From positions 62,001 to 126,000 of the forward strand of contig JBAMDO010000101.1 of NCBI GenBank assembly GCA_037074765.1: a stretch of DNA of 64,000 nucleotides, written 5' to 3'. This document shows positions 35,801 through 48,803 of this stretch, one piece after another. Each line of letters starts with the position of its first letter. Position 1 is the first letter of the stretch. A model generated the notes under the pieces. It was not told the origin of the DNA. It ran no database searches and saw nothing but the letters and a program-made list of their open reading frames with translations. Origin of the DNA: Mansonella perstans (taxonomy: Eukaryota > Nematoda > Chromadorea > Rhabditida > Onchocercidae). The position numbers and the translations under genes were made by a program.

Positions 35801-37489
35801 ATGTGCAACTCATATGATGATGATGATGATGCTAGAATTAGAATTCAGAACTCACTTGAGTGTATTCCTGAACTCTGATATCATTAGGCTCTTGGAATTA
35901 AAATCCAGTCATTGCAATGTTTCGAGAAGATCCGTCCTTATGTTTTCAACGTTAGGCTATTTTTACCAAATTATCAAACAATGTCGCAGTTTTCTAAACA
36001 AATGAAGAAAAAAACAAATTTAAGAAATAGTGAAAAATAGAAATTTGGAAATTTCAAACAAAGAAACACTGAATATGTATTTTTATGTCACAAATGTTTA
36101 CTTTTCCAGTATATTTCAACTTTACACAGTTTCTTCTGGCTTATTTCTATGAATGGAAAAAAATCGATCATCATGTTCAATCATTAAATGAGCCTGAAAA
36201 CACATCATCCCATATGATAAGGCTCAAAAGACGATTCATTGGGATGTTGGCCTAATAAAGTGTTTGCAGGCATTGGTTTATTGAAAAAAGCTCATAATGC
36301 TGTCAACCGTTTGGTTATTCTTTCCAATACCGTAATACTACAAGAGATGGAAATACGTGAAATTGCAATTAAATGAAAAAATAGGAAACCTTTTGTAACG
36401 ATCGGAAAGGAATAATGTTAGATGAGGAATATATGTGTTTTGAATGATTAGAATGGATGTCATAAAATTCATAAAAGTGTCGAGACGTTTTACTGATAAC
36501 AAAAATAGGCCGAATGATGCTAATGCGAATGCTGGACATTGTCAAATGCGAGAAATGAATTCTGTCTCCTTTTTATTTTAAAATTATTCGGGTATTTATC
36601 GGCAAGGCTCTTTCTTCCTGAACAAAAGTTATGGCAGTTATGGAAGAATGAAAGGTCAAAAGTTCATATTTCTATTCTTTCAGAAAATTTCAGCTAAATA
36701 ATATTATTTCATTGATAGTTCTTTTCCTCTTTCATCTTTTCCATCAGTACTAATATTCTTAAAAGATTGTTGCAATTCGAACAACAGACTAAAATGACTT
36801 CTTTCCTTTTCCATTTCATTTTTTTGGGGACAAAATTCTCGGATTCTCGGAACTTTATTCTTTAACTATTTTAATTTCCACTTTTCTTCCTACGCAATTC
36901 TTTTATTACAAAAAATAGTGTGGAAGATTAAGAAATACAAGACAAACAAGAATGTTCTTTTTTCACAATAAAATTGAGAAATTATTGAACGGGAATTTAA
37001 TGAAAGTTCAACTGTTCTCTGATGTTGTTTTTAAATTTTTTAAAAAAAATAGATTTGATACACTGATTTCTCAATACTAATGATATACGCTGATAAGTAT
37101 CGACATTAATAAGCACTTAACATCTGAAGAAGGATCACCTGTTCATTCAATCACTTTATTTTAATCTATTTTTCATAACTGAACAGTGTAATTGGAAACA
37201 GTTAGACAATAAATAAAGATATAAAATTAATGACCTTTGCTCAAAACTTTATGTGACAATTATTCAATTTCTTTAGGATTAATTGAGAAAAGTATTAAGA
37301 GAAGTCATAGTCCAATTACATTTTTTCTCAAATTCACCCATATACGATTACAGTTGACTGTCACTCTGGAAGAAATATGTTAACTAACTATCCTTTTTTA
37401 CTATTTTTAGTATATGCTTATAATAGCAGTTACTGTCTTCTCGTTTTTTCATGCCCACTTATAGTTCTATGTTACCGTTTGCTCTTTTA

Positions 37490-37660
37490 GTACTGTAGAT
37501 TGTTATGAAAAACTACGGACAAACGATATCTTACTATTTTCCGGATAACTAAAAGAATTCATGGTATTACCGTACTGAAGACTGTTTTGATAAACTGTGG
37601 ACAAACTGTGATATACTTACCATTTTCCGGGTAACTAGAAGAATTCAGAGTATTACTGTA
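37490..37660. repeat. diverged tandem duplication, unit about 85 bases
   Basis: Two head-to-tail copies share TACTG(T/A)AGA, then ACAAAC(G/TGTG)ATAT, TTTTCCGG(A/G)TAACTA(A/G)AAGAATTCA and TATTAC(C/T)GTA. The second copy carries several substitutions and small insertions, so the event is not recent. Confidence 0.7.
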
Positions 37661-40600
37661 AACAATGACATGTGGAAAATCTGAAGAATTTTTTCATTTT
37701 CTGATATTGCCTGAATGGGATAATTTAAAAACGAGAGATGCAGTCATAAAAAAAAGGCAATTTTTTTCATTTAAAATTTATCTCCGTCTTTAATTTAACT
37801 GAAACTTATGACTGAGACTGAGAAGAGATAAACATCGTCTGTTTTTTTTTTCTCAAAGAGTTTCTTTTATGAGAAGACCTTTAAGAACAGCAATTACTTT
37901 CTTTTTTTTTTTTGCAACAAACTATAAAAGCTTTTGAATTGAGCCGTTATGATGGCACCATATATTATTCGTCAATCAGCAACTCCCCTCCTTTACGACA
38001 TTCTTCTTAGCAGTTTGTTAGGCTGATTATTGTTGTCCCTTTCTACTTCTCCTTTCATTTTTTTCAAATCAGTTTAAATCATTCATTTGACTCTGCCATA
38101 TGTTTATTAATATAGAATATTCAAATGTTCAAGTGTTCTTTGTTTGTAAATTTCATTTACTGTCTAAGAAGATCTAATCAACTGGACATTATTGTCACCA
38201 CTCAGACATACTTTTTATAACATTTCATTTTAGCTTCGCAGAATTTTTAAATTGACATCCAATCTGTATGCTCTCAAGTTTTGCCATTGTCTTCTTCCAT
38301 TTCTTTGAAAACTTTCAAAAAATTCAATCAATTTGTCGACCAACAGGACGGAGCAATTCGGAGCAAAAATATTTTCCAGAAAACATTATCTTTCCAATTG
38401 AATCAGCGTTTGAATGCTTCAATTCAGTCTTTTAAATTCAAATTTTTTTAATTCCATAGGCTTATCATCTGTAACAGAATGCTTTTACATCCTTGCATAC
38501 TTACAAGATGAAATTGTTTTGTTCGACTTTTCCAACTTCCACAGGATTTTTTTTCAAATGCTTCGATCGGATGAAGTAAACAAGCCAGCCATTAGACTTC
38601 GTTCAACGATTTTACTAAATTCTTTGATTTGATAAATAAAAATTGCTAAATTCATAACTTTTTTCTATTCTTTGTTGTCTTTTGAATTAGCTGAAGAGTG
38701 ATATTTCATTGGATTTATTTTGCACAGAGGGGAAGGTATGAAAAAAGACTGAAAGTACTGAAAGGAAGGAATTTGAAATTTGTTTGAAAACAGCACCGGT
38801 AGTCTGATTGTCATAGAGCCTGCCTGTTCATAATGTTGGCTGATATTCGTTAATCAATCATTCTTCCAGTCTTATCAGTAATGGAATGATGTACTGTGTT
38901 CCTCATCGCCTGTGCAAATAAAGTTTCTATTCAAATTTCCTTGCTCATTGCCTGCTCACAGACAGTGCATTGATATGTCAACATAATGTTGACAGTAATG
39001 GAATGCAAAGGACCGAATCATTTTGTTTACCGAAAGTGCTTTAACAAAAATGAATTGAAATTCTTTTTTTGAAAGTTAAAAAAACGAATGAAAATTTTCA
39101 TCGAAAGCAGTTGGAGAACTCTTTGCGTTATAAACTAAGTTTGCCTCTGTTTAATATTACAAAAGGAAGAGAAGGAAATTACTGAAACACTTTGAAGCAT
39201 TTTACTTCTTCAATTCACAAAAAACTAATTTCCATTGTCGGATAATTAATTTTCATTGCTAAAACAAAAAAAAAATCGTCCTTTTTACTAATATATGAAA
39301 AAATACAATATATTAGTTGAGAGCATGGAACCATGACGAGTGCATTTCTTTTGAAAGAAGCAAATTTCTCATATTTTTATAATATTTCGAAAATTTTAAA
39401 TTTTCCATGAAAATCTATTTGCAATTATCGTCATCGTATGTTATGAAAATGATTGATAAGAGTTAAATGCTTTCAAGGCAAAATGAATTTTAAATTTGAA
39501 AAGATGAAAAAAAATTTTAAAAAAAATGATAATCATATAACAACAATAATAACTAGAAATGGTATTAGCTGTCACAAATTCAAGAGAATTGTCGTCTGTC
39601 ATATCTCTAACGATGACAATTAACATAGATGGTATAGGTAGCCTGAATTATCAGTGACAAATAACGCTGTCTCTGAGCTAAACAAATGAAATTTCTTGTC
39701 AAAAGACTTTGCTTATTTTTATAATAACAGTTCAGCCTTTTTGACTCACGTAAAGATTTATAGTTCAGGCCTTTTTCAGTCGCATAAACACTTACGGATC
39801 AAATCATGAAATCGAAAATTGAATTTCAAAAATGAAACTCACGAAAATACTGTGAAAAAAAGTTTTTCTTTTTTCCAGAAAGAAAGGACAAGAATAAATT
39901 TGAAAGAGAAGAGAGAAAGGAAATGCCGCATTTGCAGAAAGTGCTGAGAGTAGTAGGGAGTTGGAAATAAAAGATGATCGTTTCATCCCGTAACATCGTT
40001 CAGTTTGTAGACGACAGATGCATGACAATCACAACCGTCCCGTCACTTTTTAGTGAAATGAAATTTAAAAATCATTAATTACCAAAATAGCTTTGCTTCC
40101 TATTAATCCCCGGATTTCTCAATTATTCAACAATCTGTTTTTGTCTAAATTTTTCTGAATTTATCTCATATATCTTATATCTTCCGGGACTAATGCTTTG
40201 ACTGTTTAAATGATCCAGAACTGTCCACTGTCCAATCCATAATATCTATTGCATAAGTTCTGCTCTTGTTAAGTGACTTATCTTTTACCTCAGTCTTTCG
40301 AATAACTCACAGGAAGTTGCGCTTTAACTTATCATTATTAGATAGTGAAAAGATTTTGTCCACCTCGACTGGTTATCTAAAATGATTTCTTTAACAGAAA
40401 TTGCTTTAATATTTTTCTAAATGAAATTTCCTAATGAAAGAGAAAGAACAAGAAGATCAAATCTCCCATATTTTTTTTTTTTTTTTTTTTTTTTTGAAAT
40501 CTGCGAACAGTTTACTCATTCCATTGGATCGTCGAAATTTCAAACTTTTAATAATTTTTTTGTGTGAACAAAATATTTTCTTTTTTCAAAAGTCCTAGTG

Positions 40601-40894
40601 CCAATGGGCGAATGATAAAGACGAAAGAAAATAGGCGAAAATGCTGCTCACTTCTGCATATTTCAAATTTCCATTTAAATAAATGGCTGTAAAAGAGATG
40701 ACAATGACAATGATAAGTGATTGTGATACGACAACGAATAATGGATGGAAGGAATTAGCTCAGTTTATTCACCTTTAATTCAAAAATTAACAAAACGAAT
40801 CCAGAAAAATTGTCAACTCCCCACTACACCCATACTCGAAATTGTTTAAAATTCCATTGAGATATATCCAATTGTAATAATGAAGAAAGAACTA

Positions 40895-40980
40895 AAAATA
40901 ATAATAAATAATAGTGATAATAATAATACTGATAATAATAACAATGGTAATGAAAATAATAATAACAATAATTATAATAT
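40895..40980. repeat. AAT/AAC-rich simple sequence
   Basis: Interrupted run of AATAATAAT, GATAATAAT and AACAATAAT triplets, a degenerate trinucleotide microsatellite. Confidence 0.75.
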
Positions 40981-42568
40981 TAAAGAAATAGCCCAGTATT
41001 GGTGGAAAATAGTTGAAAATGATTCTTTTGTAAAACTATAATTGATAGCGATTTTTCTATTTCATTGGTTTCGCTTTTTTTCCCCGTCGTTATGAAATTG
41101 CATTTCTCATTACAGCAATTATATTATAATTGGGCACTCAATCAGACTTTAATTACTAGAAATTTTTCTGTTAAATTTTGCAAAAGAATTTTCGTTGTTA
41201 AAGAAAATATTTTTTCCAAGCGATCTTAAAAAAAAGTTTCAATGTGAATATATCATTTTCCTTATGTATGTTTTTTCTATCCTTTGTAGAACAACTTGTA
41301 TAAATGGCGTGGACTTTTTCCATATTTTCCTTTTGGTGACAATTTTTCTACCATTTCAGCAATGAAGAAACATAGAGAAGGAAGAGGAATTACTAGCTGT
41401 AGTTTAAAAACTTAATAGGCGGTGTTCATCTTGAATTTTCAAAATCTTCAAAATGCCAAAGCATAGTTTGTGACCCTTGTATTCAATGTAGCACCTCAGT
41501 GAAGTGATAATGCATTCTGAACATGGATATTTTTTCCATTGATGGGTTACTATATCAAAAAAAGAGAAGGAATGGGAAGAAAAATTGAAAGCTCCTCTTG
41601 GGATTTCTTTTCCATTTCTTCTTTTCCCTTCCTGATTAATATTGTCATTTGGCAAAAGGTTTTCGAAGGCATTTGACTATCGAGTAAGGCTTATGCATTC
41701 CAAATAATTTTATCTTTGCTTCTTATCTTTATTCTTCATCACCATACCTTTTTTATCAACTCCATTTTCAAAAGAGACTTATTGTATGAGGGAACATCAA
41801 TAAAGTGACAATTCAGATCAGTCTAATTAATCTGAGCTAAGCCTTTCATTGTATCTGTCATCTAGAAAAGGTATCAACGAATCCACCATCACACTCTGTA
41901 ATCTCTTTCTTCTCTTCATCAATTGTTCTATTTTACTTACTATAAAATCTGATTCATTTATAATTAGTTATCGAGTAATAAGATATTTTTCTTGAACTAT
42001 TCTTGCTTATAACTTTTTACAAATATTTCCAATCTTTTTTATAAATTTGTTTTTATCTTTTCTTAATACTTCTCATTGTATTTATTTGCAATCAGAGAAC
42101 ATAGAACAGGAGCATCGTCTCTGCTTGTTTCTTTCTTTCCTCTGCTTCATTGTTAGCAATATTCATTATCTCAATTGTATTCCAGAATGTGCAACTTAAT
42201 ACTAATTATCATCAGTGTTATCCCAAGCATTTCTAAGAATAGAAGAGGACATAGCTTAGTGTCATTGCTATTTGTTTTTGTTTATTTCTCCATTTCTATT
42301 TTTGCTATTTAAACTTTGTTTGTTTTTTTTTAATATTTATAATTTCAAACTTGAAATTTTATCCTTTACACAAGCATTCAACACAATTCAGTGTAAATTT
42401 CATTAAACAATTCAGTGCAGAAACAAATTAAATTTCAAAAAATTAAATCAGTTTTTAAAATCATGTGCAATCATATTACTTCCTTTGCTTGTCCATCAGC
42501 AAACTAATAAATAATTGGTTAAGTATGTCCTTGTTGTCATTACTCACACTTATTTAGTTACCTCTCTG

Positions 42569-42570
<2 letters not shown>

Positions 42571-42637
<67 letters not shown>

Positions 42638-42670
42638 TGTTGTGTGTGTGGTGTGTGTGTGTGTGTGTGT

Positions 42671-42736
<66 letters not shown>
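42571..42736. repeat. long TG microsatellite
   Basis: About 166 bases of TG dinucleotide with a few GG or TT interruptions around 42630-42672. It lies 395 bases from a CA microsatellite in opposite orientation on the same strand. The long Cys-Val and His-Thr open frames across it are artefacts. Confidence 0.95.
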
Positions 42737-42737
<1 letters not shown>

Positions 42738-43130
42738 ACATAGATGGGAATAATTTTAAAGTTTTTGTTTTAAACAAATTACATTTCTATCCATTATTCT
42801 TTTTCTTCTTGAAAGTATTCGTTTGAAGGCTTTGATAAATGATATTTTTAAAATTTCCGATTCCAGTTATTTATTATAACAAAATTTACCGGAAAATTTC
42901 CGGAATTTAATCGTAAATTTACTGGAAAAAATGGATTTTGGAAAGAGAACAGTGGGAAGCATGAAAGTGTGATGAGGCATGGGATAACAAAAACAGTTGC
43001 CCGAATATTTTTAGAGCTCAATGAATCGTTTGCAGACAGGTTGCATTTGGGTTAATAATAGCTACGGGAAAAAAAAAAACCTACCTTTCCAGACAGCAAT
43101 GAATGCTACACCCGTACATGCGCACACCCT

Positions 43131-43238
<108 letters not shown>

Positions 43239-43627
43239 GCATAATGCACAGACAAGGTACCTTTATTGCAATAATTCCATTTTGCTCATTTTTGTTCAAA
43301 AAAGAAAATTTGAGAAAAGTGATTCATTAAGATAGACTAGACTAATTGTCTACCTAGACAATTTATTGTCACCTATTGCAGTGACTCGTCGAAATAATTA
43401 TTTGCTCTATTCGTTTTGTTAGCTTTTTCTCTCTGTCTCTCTCTCTTTCTCTTGAAAGGACAAAGTATTTGACAAATGATTGAAATTATTTTAGCCTTAT
43501 CCCTTTATACTAACTTCTCCTGAACTTAATGTTTTGTTGCAGTTTTTGTGTGTGATATATTTATTGTTTTTAATTTTCAACGATTTACTTTTCCACTGCT
43601 TCGGCAACTTTTCCAATTGCGACAGTT

Positions 43628-44249
43628 TACTCGCTTCGAGATCGAAGAAGTTAATAAGTTCACTTTTATCTTCTTATCTTGCAAGCGAATTGTTGGGAGA
43701 AATACTCTCCGGCTGTCCTAGAGTTCAGAGTAAGTCATGGAGACGACTTAGTTTGCTTACCGTATATACTTTAGACCTTATCCTCACTGAAAATGCTAAA
43801 TTCAACACTGCTCCCGAAAATCGAGCAGTTGTAAGACTTTTTGCAATTTTATAGCTCCAAAAAAACTAGCAAGACTTGTGACGAATATTCAAGACTACTG
43901 ATAACGATAACTGTCATTGTTGTTTATCTTTGTCTCCGTGTTGTCTGATCAGAACTTTTTCCACTACGTATCAGGTAGATACAGTACCACCGAAATACAG
44001 TCATCATTGTGAAGAATAACTTAGTTTGATCAGTATAGGCATTTTTTATGAATTTCAGCATCTAAAATATTTTCACAATTTTTCAAAGTCTGCAAATTCT
44101 CCAGTGATAATCACTCGATCCCCAGACAATCATTATATTAAAAGAGTACACGACACTATTTATCATGTCAGTGACATACACAGTATTGACAGTAAATCAT
44201 TTGGATGTCAGAAAATGTTTAATAGAAGTCAAAAGTTTACTGAGTGATA
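43628..44249 (+). CDS. possible two-exon gene, unrecognised (5' end unclear)
   Basis: A first exon, starting either at about 43544 after TTTTGTTGCAG or at about 43628 after CCAATTGCGACAG, runs to a GTAAGA donor after CGAGCAGTT near 43830. It reads SLLASRSKKLISSLLSSYLASELLGE in short pieces and ends NTAPENRAV. A second exon starts after GAATTTCAG near 44058 in the same phase (0). It reads SANSPVIITRSPDNHY and DTIYHVSDIHS and stops at TGA near 44249. Phase and composition agree across the junction, but no start codon and no family were found. The hydrophobic stretch at the beginning of the longer version (FLCVIYLLFLIF) could be a signal or membrane segment. Confidence 0.35.
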
Positions 44250-44812
44250 GCTATTGAAGTCAAATTAGGCTTTTTCGCCTTAAATTTAATGATAATTTCG
44301 ACTAAGGCTTCATTTTTTGAAAATAATTTTTAAGTTTTGTTTTCTTTTGGGAGAAGAAGGAATGATGCACTTCTTAGTAACACTTCAATTAATTTCATAT
44401 AACACTTCATCGACGATCAGTATAACAGGCTAGGCTTCCTATATTCTGCTCAATTTCTAGGCAAAAACTTATAAAATTTCCCGAGTTATGATCATTCTGA
44501 AAATTTCTATGCAATTATGATCCAGAAGATTGATGCACTGTTCCAAAAAGTTTATCCCTCGAATATACTATATATGTAAATACGTAGATATATGAGTTAA
44601 CATGTACGTATCAGATCAAATTAAACAGTTCAACAATTTTTTAGTAAGATTTTCTCTCAAAACAAAAAAACAGCTCATCTGGGAGGCATAGCGGACGGAG
44701 GTGTTTCTTCTTGTTGACTTTTGACTTTGCCAGACAAGTCTTTAAATTTTTCCTAAAATGAATAGTTTCCGGAATTGAAAGCTTGTGCATCTGTGCATAA
44801 AAATTTTGCAGG

Positions 44813-44867
44813 TACCCCCTGGTAAACTTTTTTCTCTCTTAGCTCTTTCAACGCTCACCAGGGGGTA
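44813..44867. other. perfect 11-bp GC-rich stem-loop
   Basis: TACCCCCTGGT at 44813-44823 pairs perfectly with ACCAGGGGGTA at 44857-44867 across a 33-base T-rich loop. This is unusual in such AT-rich surroundings. It could be a structural RNA element, part of a small foldback repeat, or chance. Confidence 0.5.
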
Positions 44868-45060
44868 ATCATTTTCTTCACAACACCTTCCGACAAATTG
44901 ATGCAATTCTGTCACCGTATCCGTATTTAACCACTCTCTCTGTCCCTTTCTTCCCTATCATCTTAACTTTTGATCGGAAATTTGTGAACAATTCAGTATT
45001 TACTTAGAAGAGATCTTTGCCACTTCACACATCAAACATTTAATTGCTTGCAGCACAATG

Positions 45061-45320
45061 ATGAAAGAAACGGAGAGTTTTGAAGGAAACTTTGTGTCGG
45101 TTGCTTTACCAACTGAACTGAACAATCAAGGTCATTTGGATAATAATGAGAGGTCAAGGCTTATCCTTGTATCCCGAACCTGAGAATGACAGTAAATTGC
45201 AAAAGGCTTTCGTTTCAGTCGAAATTATCTCGCGTTCCTATTTGGATAAAGATTGTGATGGCCTAGCATCTTACGACATATTGGAAAACCGTATAATTTG
45301 GAAGTTTTCTATATAGTTTT
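45061..45320 (+). CDS. possible small two-exon gene, unrecognised
   Basis: An ATG at about 45058-45061, just after an acceptor-like TTGCTTGCAG, opens a coding-like frame (KETESFEGNFVSVALPTE) to a possible CAAG|GTCATT donor near 45131, phase 1. After GTTTCAG near 45219 a second exon in the matching phase reads EIISRSYLDKDCDGLASYD and stops at TAG near 45316. The product would be only about 56 residues, with no recognised domain. The CAG before the ATG resembles a trans-splice acceptor. This is a speculative model. Confidence 0.28.
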
Positions 45321-45696
45321 TTCTGGAAAAGTCAAACTGAAAGTGAGGTATTAGACAGTTCAAACGGATGAATTATAAATAATTGTTCGAAAGACAGGCA
45401 GCTGGGAAGTGTAGGCGCTATCGAGGGAAGGCTTAATTGTTGAAAAAACAATTCCCAAATACATGTGGATGGAAAAAGACTGCTGATAAATCGGAAAACT
45501 ACTATTTTTCGGCGTAAATCAAGTCCAGATCTCTCATCCCAAGGTTATTTGACAAATTTTAAGCTCTTAAAAAAACGATGCATTCATTTGTTTATTAACA
45601 AAAATCATTTTCTTAGATTTGTAGAAATTTATTTTTATCAGTAAACAAATGATTGAATCATTCATCCTTTAGGCAGTTTCTTTGGTATATTTCCCC

Positions 45697-46504
45697 TCAG
45701 ATTTTAGTGCGGGAAGCTTGGAGTGAACCACGACATATACGCCAGGCAATCGTGAAATGCGTGATAAGCATTCCATAAGTAGGAGATAATGATGACTGCT
45801 CAAGGACATCACTTGCTATTGTTTCCTTTATCACATTATCAAAACCAATTATGAACCATCGAAATAATAACTGTCGCATGATCCGATCAATATTTTCAAG
45901 CAAAAACTCACAGCTAATTATTTGAACGTATGTCTTGGTTTCTTCGAAACAATTTACGTTTAATCATCCATTAACAGTTGTCAGTCGTGAGCTGACTACA
46001 GTTATGAAGTGTTTGATTGAGACAGCTGGAATTAATTGCTAAAATATTGCCATCTTCGTGGACATTTTGAAACAAGTACAGAGATTGGCTTTTACAGAAA
46101 TGAAATGCTTGAACGGTCAAGCACAGTGTAGCGAAGAAATAGACTAGTAAAAAACTGAATAATAATTTGCAATGATAATATTTGCTATGGCCACTTACGA
46201 TTTTCACATAGCAAATGAAGGCAAGTCACAACTTTCCTTTCTTCCTCACAAACTTTCAACTTTTCTTGTCCCGAACAAAAGTCTTCAATTTTTCCGTTCG
46301 CTCACTAAAGTATAAGTAAATGTGGCTGAAATGAGCCAGGAACCACACATTGTTGCATTTAGTCCTTTCCACTAAAAGTTTTCCCGAACCCAGTGATACA
46401 GTCACAGAGACACTTTTACTTTCTTCAATGGCAGTCATTGCATCTCTGTCATTTTGTGTTTGAAAAAGAGCCTTTGCAGGAGAATATACCGTAATTTCAT
46501 GCAT
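45697..46504 (-). CDS. possible minus-strand gene, unrecognised
   Basis: Three consecutive minus-strand open frames look partly coding. At 46504-46256 one reads AMTAIEESKSVSVTVSLGSG. At 46207-45971 one has a signal- or membrane-like LLFSFLLVYFFATLCL followed by a Cys-containing stretch with three Asn-X-Ser/Thr sites. At 45903-45697 one reads LLFRWFIIGFDNVIKETIAS. A strong donor (ATC|GTAAGT) lies near 46200. I could not join them with consistent phases, so they may be separate exons, one real exon, or chance. No family recognised. Confidence 0.22.
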
Positions 46505-46860
46505 AATTGATTGTGTTTTCTTCTGTTTGTTGTTACCTTTGCTATATACTTACTATCATCGTTCGATAATTAAATTTGATTGGGAAGGGAAATTAAATGG
46601 ACGAGACATGAGGGATGAATTGCCCAAGAAGAAATGACCACGTGATGATGATTAACTAGCTAGGATTAAACAGACAATTTGAATCGATGCAGTTTTAACC
46701 AGCTGCTGGTAGGATTAAAACGAGATGAGAAAATGAATGAATGATGATGACCTTGGTCAAAAAGGTCATCAACCACAATTGTTATATCCGTAAGAGTACA
46801 GTGTGTAAGTGTTTAGATTCAATGATCTATTTGGTCGAGGAAATTTTGCACAGTGTGCTG

Positions 46861-46881
46861 CTGCAGCTGCTGCTGCTGCTA
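46861..46881. repeat. short GCT trinucleotide run
   Basis: CTGCAGCTGCTGCTGCTGCT; no open frame around it suggests that it encodes a polyamino-acid tract. Confidence 0.8.
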
Positions 46882-47621
46882 ATAAATGAAATGGAAACAA
46901 TTCGTAATTAGCACAGCAAACTAACGGTTTAATGGTCTATTCCCTGAAGTAATTAGCTTGGCTTTGCCATTAACAAAATGTCTTTTCGATATTTGTGGTC
47001 AGAAAGGATAATAAATAACATTGAGAATTAGGATGATTAATCACTGCAGAAAAGAGCACTAATATTGTGCTTCACATTATAACATGTTAATTATGCTCAA
47101 GTTAATTGGAGTTCATAAAATTAATTAAAGTTCATAAAGTTTATTAGAGTTAGCAGCAATGCCAGTTATTCTATTCTAATCATATATTTCTTACTTATTA
47201 CGATCGTTATTTCCCGTTCACTATGAGATCGAAAGGCCGTTAATTTGTAAATAAAAAGCAATAGATAAACATTATTGAGTGGTGCTTTCAAAATAATTTC
47301 TTTGTCTGGAAATCTTCGGCCGATAAAGCTAGGCTTTAACCAGAAACTTTTGTCGGCACAATCAAAAGCTGTCACTTTTTTTCTTTCTCATTTTTCATAA
47401 ACATATGCCTATCATTCCCTTTCAGTCCTTCCTTCTCTTCAAAGATCGAATCGCTGCTGCCCGAAGAAACGAAGGAAGAGGAAAAGAGAGATTTATTGTC
47501 GTCTTCACGGATACATGTTACTTATTATTCTGCTAGTGGTTTTGTGGCCTTCCATTTTTTGCATCTTTCTTCCTTTTAATTAACCGTCTTCTGCTGAATA
47601 ATTGATCAGACCATCATCTTT
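46882..47621. other. intergenic, no supported gene
   Basis: AT-rich. The minus open frame at 47375-47166 has no splice support. TTAATTGGAGTTCATAAA/TTAATTAAAGTTCATAAA near 47100-47140 is a small direct repeat. Confidence 0.4.
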
Positions 47622-47852
47622 TCAGGCAACTAAACAAATTTTAGATTCAGCGCTAAGAGCCAATACAACTGCAAAATGAATCAAAGAAAATAAAATGGGA
47701 AAAATGATAAGCACAGTAGATGAGCCGATGGATTCTGGACTTCTGACAACTCTTCGAAGCAAATGAACGAGGCTTAATAGCAATTGTCCACGGAGAACTT
47801 GCTGTAACACCCGCTCCTCTGGTGGCCACTCAAATAAGTACAAGCAGCTTAG
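47622..47852 (-). CDS. possible exon with a membrane segment, unrecognised
   Basis: After an acceptor-like GGTATCAG near 47853 the minus strand is open for about 77 codons to a TGA at 47624-47622. The first half looks genuinely coding (FEWPPEERVLQQVLRGQ, VHLLRRVVRSPES). The second half is hydrophobic (IIFPILFSLIHFAVVLAL) and could be a membrane helix. Alternatively it is an intron, since TTGATTCATTTTGCAG inside it is a good acceptor. No start codon near the front, so upstream exons would be needed. Family not recognised. Confidence 0.3.
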   Translation of the reverse strand, partial: LSCLYLFEWPPEERVLQQVLRGQLLLSLVHLLRRVVRSPESIGSSTVLIIFPILFSLIHFAVVLALSAESKICLVA

Positions 47853-48803
47853 CTGATACCTTTATACATAATAATGTCCACTGCAAACTTTGTCCGCTGA
47901 TTTATTTGTAAGGAACTGTAAACTTGGAAGTTGCAAGTAAAGCAATTTTCCTCATATATTATCCATTTATTGATTACTTCAACCATTCCCGAGAAATCCT
48001 TTCGTAGATTTTCATTTCTGCACTTTCCCCAAAACTATATGTTCATTTACTTGTGTGACATGGAAATGAGTGAAATCGTTATTTCCAACACTTCCCTCTC
48101 ATATTCTCTATATTTTCCCTTTTTTGTTTGCTTCGTTTGATCATCAGCAAATGTAATTAAGTTGAGGTACAATTATGCCCGCGGACATTTATACCCGATT
48201 TCCACAACCTTGGCCTCAGCACCATCTCTCTATTCTTTGCCAAATTGAACCAGCAATAACGGCAATAATCCTTTCTCAATGCATCCATCCATTTTGCACA
48301 AACAATTATCAACCAGGTCATATGTATGTTTGCTATAAAGATGTGATCAAATGACGACGTATAAGTGTCGCATGATTTATATTATTCGAAAAATTTTTCG
48401 CTTCCTCTCTTTTTTCATGTTGCCAAAAAAGAAAGCAAACAAAAAGGAAATCCATCCGTGGCGCTTTTTTGACTGGAAATAAACTGACCTTCAAGGACAT
48501 GTGAAATTGTCATGACATTCTTTCTAGTTTTGGAAATTATAGACGAGGGGACAATTTCTTTGCTTTAATTCCAATACCCTGTATTCCGTAAATTTTCAAT
48601 TGCAAGTTTTTTTTTTCTTTTAATGACTGAAAAATTTTATTTATTTAGACATTTACCTGTCAACATTTCAATTTCTTTCTTTTTTTTGAAACGGTAAAGT
48701 AAAAAACTTTATCAAAATTAAATTTTAGATTTTTGGAAAGGCAATTGATATGAAATAGGGAATTACTGTACCATACTGCTCAATTACAATATAAATTCCG
48801 TTA

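Larger units (their letters stand above)
32821..42570. other. gene-poor spacer of about 10 kb
   Basis: I see no exon that I would defend on either strand. The open frames at 34999-34697 (minus), 35754-36005 (plus), 38414-38632 (plus) and 40028-39804 (minus) are AT-rich with no splice support. A minus frame at 41655-41404 (contains KKYPCSECIITSLRCY) is somewhat protein-like but unsupported. The stretch holds a diverged tandem duplication near 37.5 kb, a poly-T run at about 40471-40495, and AAT-rich simple sequence at about 40895-40980. Confidence 0.45.

Noticed and set aside
42515..42826. Cys-Val and His-Thr repeat proteins on both strands
   Set aside because: They are simply translations of the TG microsatellite, with no start context or splice support.
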